From: Pseudomonadota bacterium
Lineage (GTDB): Bacteria > Pseudomonadota > Gammaproteobacteria > Steroidobacterales > Woeseiaceae
Length of the DNA stretch: 64,000 bases
Assembly: GCA_027621915.1 (NCBI GenBank)
Contig: JAQCAD010000001.1
Coordinates: forward strand, 1-64,000
Direction: 5' to 3'
Shown here: positions 62,076-64,000 of the stretch, in pieces
How positions within the stretch are numbered: the first letter of the stretch is position 1
Layout: each line of letters opens with the position of its first letter
Translations under genes and position numbers: made by a program
The notes under the pieces: model-generated
Told to the model about the DNA's origin: nothing
What the model saw: the letters and a program-made list of their open reading frames with translations, nothing else
Databases searched by the model: none

Positions 62076-62834
62076 TTAATTCGGCTTTTGATACTTGTGA
62101 ACGAAAGTCGTCGTCTTTCCTTCAAGCCCGGTTTCAAACCAGACATTCATCCGGTCATCATCCGGGTTCATGTAGAGTCCGGGCGCTTCGTCAGCAAATT
62201 CAAACCCAACGCCAGTAATGTCCGCTTTAGCCGTATTCGGTGGTGTTCGATGCCAGCCGGCACTTTGGGTGCGGGTAGCGCTTTCAACGGCCGCATGCTC
62301 GATAACAATGAAAGTGCCACCAGGTTTCAGTACTCGTAAGAACTCCGAAACCAGCGCCGCTGATTTTGCCGGAAACGTTTCTCCGGAGTCCTCGGCATAG
62401 TGCATGTGATGGTAGATATAGGACAGGAAAACGGTGTCGACAGAATCATCTTCGAGCGGCAAAGGCGTGCCGGACTCGGTCGGCAATAACTCGATGTTTC
62501 CGAAGGGCGCGAGCTGTTCTGTCAGCGCCGCCTTGCGCGAATCAAATCTTTCCCCTGCTGTTTGTTGCGCATAAATCTTTCCGTCGCCTCCTGCGATGGG
62601 GCTAAACAATTCCGACCAGTAACCACCGCCTGATCCGTAGTCGAGTACAACGTCGCCCGCTCCGACCGATACAAAAGCAAGCATACCCGCCGGTTTTCGC
62701 GCTCCATCACGTTCCCGGTTCGCCTCAGCCCGATTAGAGTTTTCAATTGATTCCGAAATTGTCGCGCCCTGAACGGCGCCCGCGCAGGCCGTGATAATAA
62801 AAACGGCTGCTGTAAGTCTTATTAATGCTTTCAT
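62076..62834 (-). CDS. Exported class I SAM methyltransferase-like protein
   Basis: A 252-residue protein whose N-terminus MKALIRLTAAVFIITACAGAVQGA is a clear Sec signal, followed by a class I methyltransferase fold: VVLDYGSGGGYWSELF (motif I), SVDTVFLSYIYHHMHY, and LRVLKPGGTFIVIEH. SAM is cytosolic, so an exported methyltransferase is puzzling; several such proteins exist in proteobacteria without known function. Loss of activity with a retained fold is possible. It is convergent with the nucleoside hydrolase. Confidence 0.85.
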   Translation of the reverse strand: MKALIRLTAAVFIITACAGAVQGATISESIENSNRAEANRERDGARKPAGMLAFVSVGAGDVVLDYGSGGGYWSELFSPIAGGDGKIYAQQTAGERFDSRKAALTEQLAPFGNIELLPTESGTPLPLEDDSVDTVFLSYIYHHMHYAEDSGETFPAKSAALVSEFLRVLKPGGTFIVIEHAAVESATRTQSAGWHRTPPNTAKADITGVGFEFADEAPGLYMNPDDDRMNVWFETGLEGKTTTFVHKYQKPN

Positions 62835-63281
62835 TTGCTCCCCCTGAGAATGATAGGCCCGTCACCGGTATTGCGAATTGCGGCTTCGGAGTTGAACGTC
62901 CTCTTGCGTCCGCATAAACGTGATTCTACCCGGATCGGAGTGATTTGGCTCGATCGATGCCGGGAATGAATCTGGCCGCGGCAGAGTTTTGACCACGAAT
63001 TTCGCATTTAATTCCCGCGCCGCTGGCACGAAATCCCGTTTATCTTCCCCGTGACGCGATCATCGAAAGCCCGTAGCGTGATAGAAATATGTCGACGAGT
63101 AATTGAATAACATCATGGCGGCCAAGACTACTGGTCCAGCAAAAGAATTAATCTATCGGGCTTCTGTCCACTGTGTTTTATTATAGGCAAAAGCTTCGGG
63201 GATATATCTGGTAAATTCGGGTGGATATCCAACTGCCAAGCGACTTAATAACAACGAGTATTCAATTCTGGAACAGATCTT
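62835..63281. other. Intergenic region upstream of kdsB, no gene seen
   Basis: About 450 bases between divergent genes. I find no convincing ORF, hairpin or strong promoter; an open frame on the minus strand (63153-63389) overlaps the kdsB start and has no protein-like features. AT-rich stretches around 63100-63270 could contain the kdsB promoter. Confidence 0.6.
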
Positions 63282-64000
63282 ATGAACGATTTTGTTGTGG
63301 TAATTCCGGCACGTTATGCGAGCACTCGCCTGCCCGGTAAGCCACTCCGATTGATTGCCGGCGAACCCATGATCTGGCATGTCCATCAACTTGCGCTAAG
63401 GAGCAGTGCGAAGGAGGTATGGATCGCTACTGATGACGAGCGAATAGAGGAAACGGCTTTGGGTTTTGGCGCTAAGGTCTGCATGACACGATCAGATCAT
63501 CGGTCCGGGACCGATCGCCTGGCTGAAGTAAGCGACTTGCAAAAGTGGCCTGACGACCTGGTGGTTGTCAATCTTCAGGGAGACGAGCCACTGATGCCGC
63601 CTGAATTGATTGATCAATGTGCCGCTTTGCTCAATCCTGGCACAGCGGACATGGCAACCCTGGCAAGCTCGCTAGACGCGATCACGGATTTCCACAATCC
63701 GAGTGTCGTAAAAGTCATTGTCGACAGAAACGATGATGCGCTTTATTTCAGTCGCGCGGCGATACCACATTGTCGGGAAGAACAATCGATTGAGCGTCTC
63801 GAATCAGTAGCGCTTCGTCATCATGGTATTTACACCTATCGTCGGCATGTACTGCGACAACTCGTCGAGGCTGGTCCCTGTGCCCTGGAGCAGTGCGAGA
63901 TGCTCGAGCAGTTACGGGCGCTGTGGCTCGGCATCACGTTGCGTGTCGGGCGCGCTACGACCCGGCCCGGGCCCGGGGTGGATACCGAAGAAGATTTGAG
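63282..64000 (+). CDS. kdsB: 3-deoxy-manno-octulosonate cytidylyltransferase, cut by the window edge
   Basis: The first 239 codons of KdsB, which activates KDO as CMP-KDO for lipopolysaccharide core synthesis. FVVVIPARYASTRLPGKPL is the nucleotide-binding start, and ATDDERI, SGTDRLAE, VNLQGDEPLMPP and DRNDDALYFSRAAIPH follow in order, with HHGIYTYRR and LEQCEMLEQLRALWLG near the end. The frame stays open to base 64000; full KdsB is about 250 residues, so only a few are missing. It is strong evidence for a Gram-negative host. Confidence 0.95.
   Translation, partial: MNDFVVVIPARYASTRLPGKPLRLIAGEPMIWHVHQLALRSSAKEVWIATDDERIEETALGFGAKVCMTRSDHRSGTDRLAEVSDLQKWPDDLVVVNLQGDEPLMPPELIDQCAALLNPGTADMATLASSLDAITDFHNPSVVKVIVDRNDDALYFSRAAIPHCREEQSIERLESVALRHHGIYTYRRHVLRQLVEAGPCALEQCEMLEQLRALWLGITLRVGRATTRPGPGVDTEEDL

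Overview
The window looks like a chromosomal segment of a Gram-negative gammaproteobacterium. KdsB, DbpA, a YceH-type protein, DUF1415, a YheS-type ABC-F protein and lipoprotein/Tat export signals all point that way. Many genes are for amino-acid, cyclic-amide and nucleoside turnover plus periplasmic redox chemistry, which would suit a heterotroph such as marine benthic Gammaproteobacteria; this placement is inference. I see no rRNA, tRNA, CRISPR array, phage or intact insertion sequence.

Layout. 1-1560: LCAT-like lipase whose 3' end sits in a mosaic of short repeats. 1.7-14.9 kb: catabolic island with two paralogous PQQ dehydrogenases, a small cytochrome c, a Tat-exported aminotransferase, a tightly coupled minus-strand operon (Na+/amino-acid symporter, DapA-family lyase, SDR-like protein, hydantoinase, hydantoin-racemase-like protein) and a class III aminotransferase. 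14.9-19.2 kb: secreted FG-GAP protein with a Gly-rich C-terminal anchor, a TylF-type methyltransferase and an unknown protein. 19.4-24.2 kb: gamma-glutamyltransferase, then TlpA-like thioredoxin, DUF4266 lipoprotein, DUF3570 outer-membrane protein and the flavin transferase ApbE. 24.2-31.9 kb: ArsR/SRPBCC pair, Tat-exported class V aminotransferase, SstT, creatininase-like protein, TauE, OsmC, MFS and an unknown. 32-36 kb: proline-racemase-family enzyme, diaminopropionate ammonia-lyase and guanine deaminase. 36.7-41.4 kb: retropepsin-like lipoprotein, transglutaminase-like/7TM protein, ATP-grasp ligase and acyltransferase. 41.4-44.3 kb: gene remnants, tryptophan 2,3-dioxygenase and a Baeyer-Villiger-type monooxygenase. 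44.3-53.1 kb: TPR protein, NTF2-like protein, zinc-finger protein, MscS channel, cytochrome b561, membrane-anchored HTH protein, YceH and an ABC exporter. 53.2-57.3 kb: ABC-F protein, DbpA and DUF1415. 57.3-62.0 kb: ribose-type ABC importer divergent from an exported nucleoside hydrolase. 62.0-64.0 kb: exported methyltransferase and kdsB, cut by the window edge.

The best candidate for an under-described system is 21268-24193. The predicted outer-membrane DUF3570 protein carries Asp-Thr-Leu-Thr-Gly-Ala-Thr (residues 79-85), which fits the ApbE covalent-FMN acceptor pattern, directly upstream of an apbE gene and downstream of a thioredoxin-like protein and a Cys-tailed lipoprotein. I read this as an envelope flavin/thiol redox module. 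Next in interest are the retropepsin/7TM/ATP-grasp operon, the PQQ-hydantoin island, two PLP enzymes with Tat signals, and palindromic or partial-duplication elements at the 3' ends of three genes.
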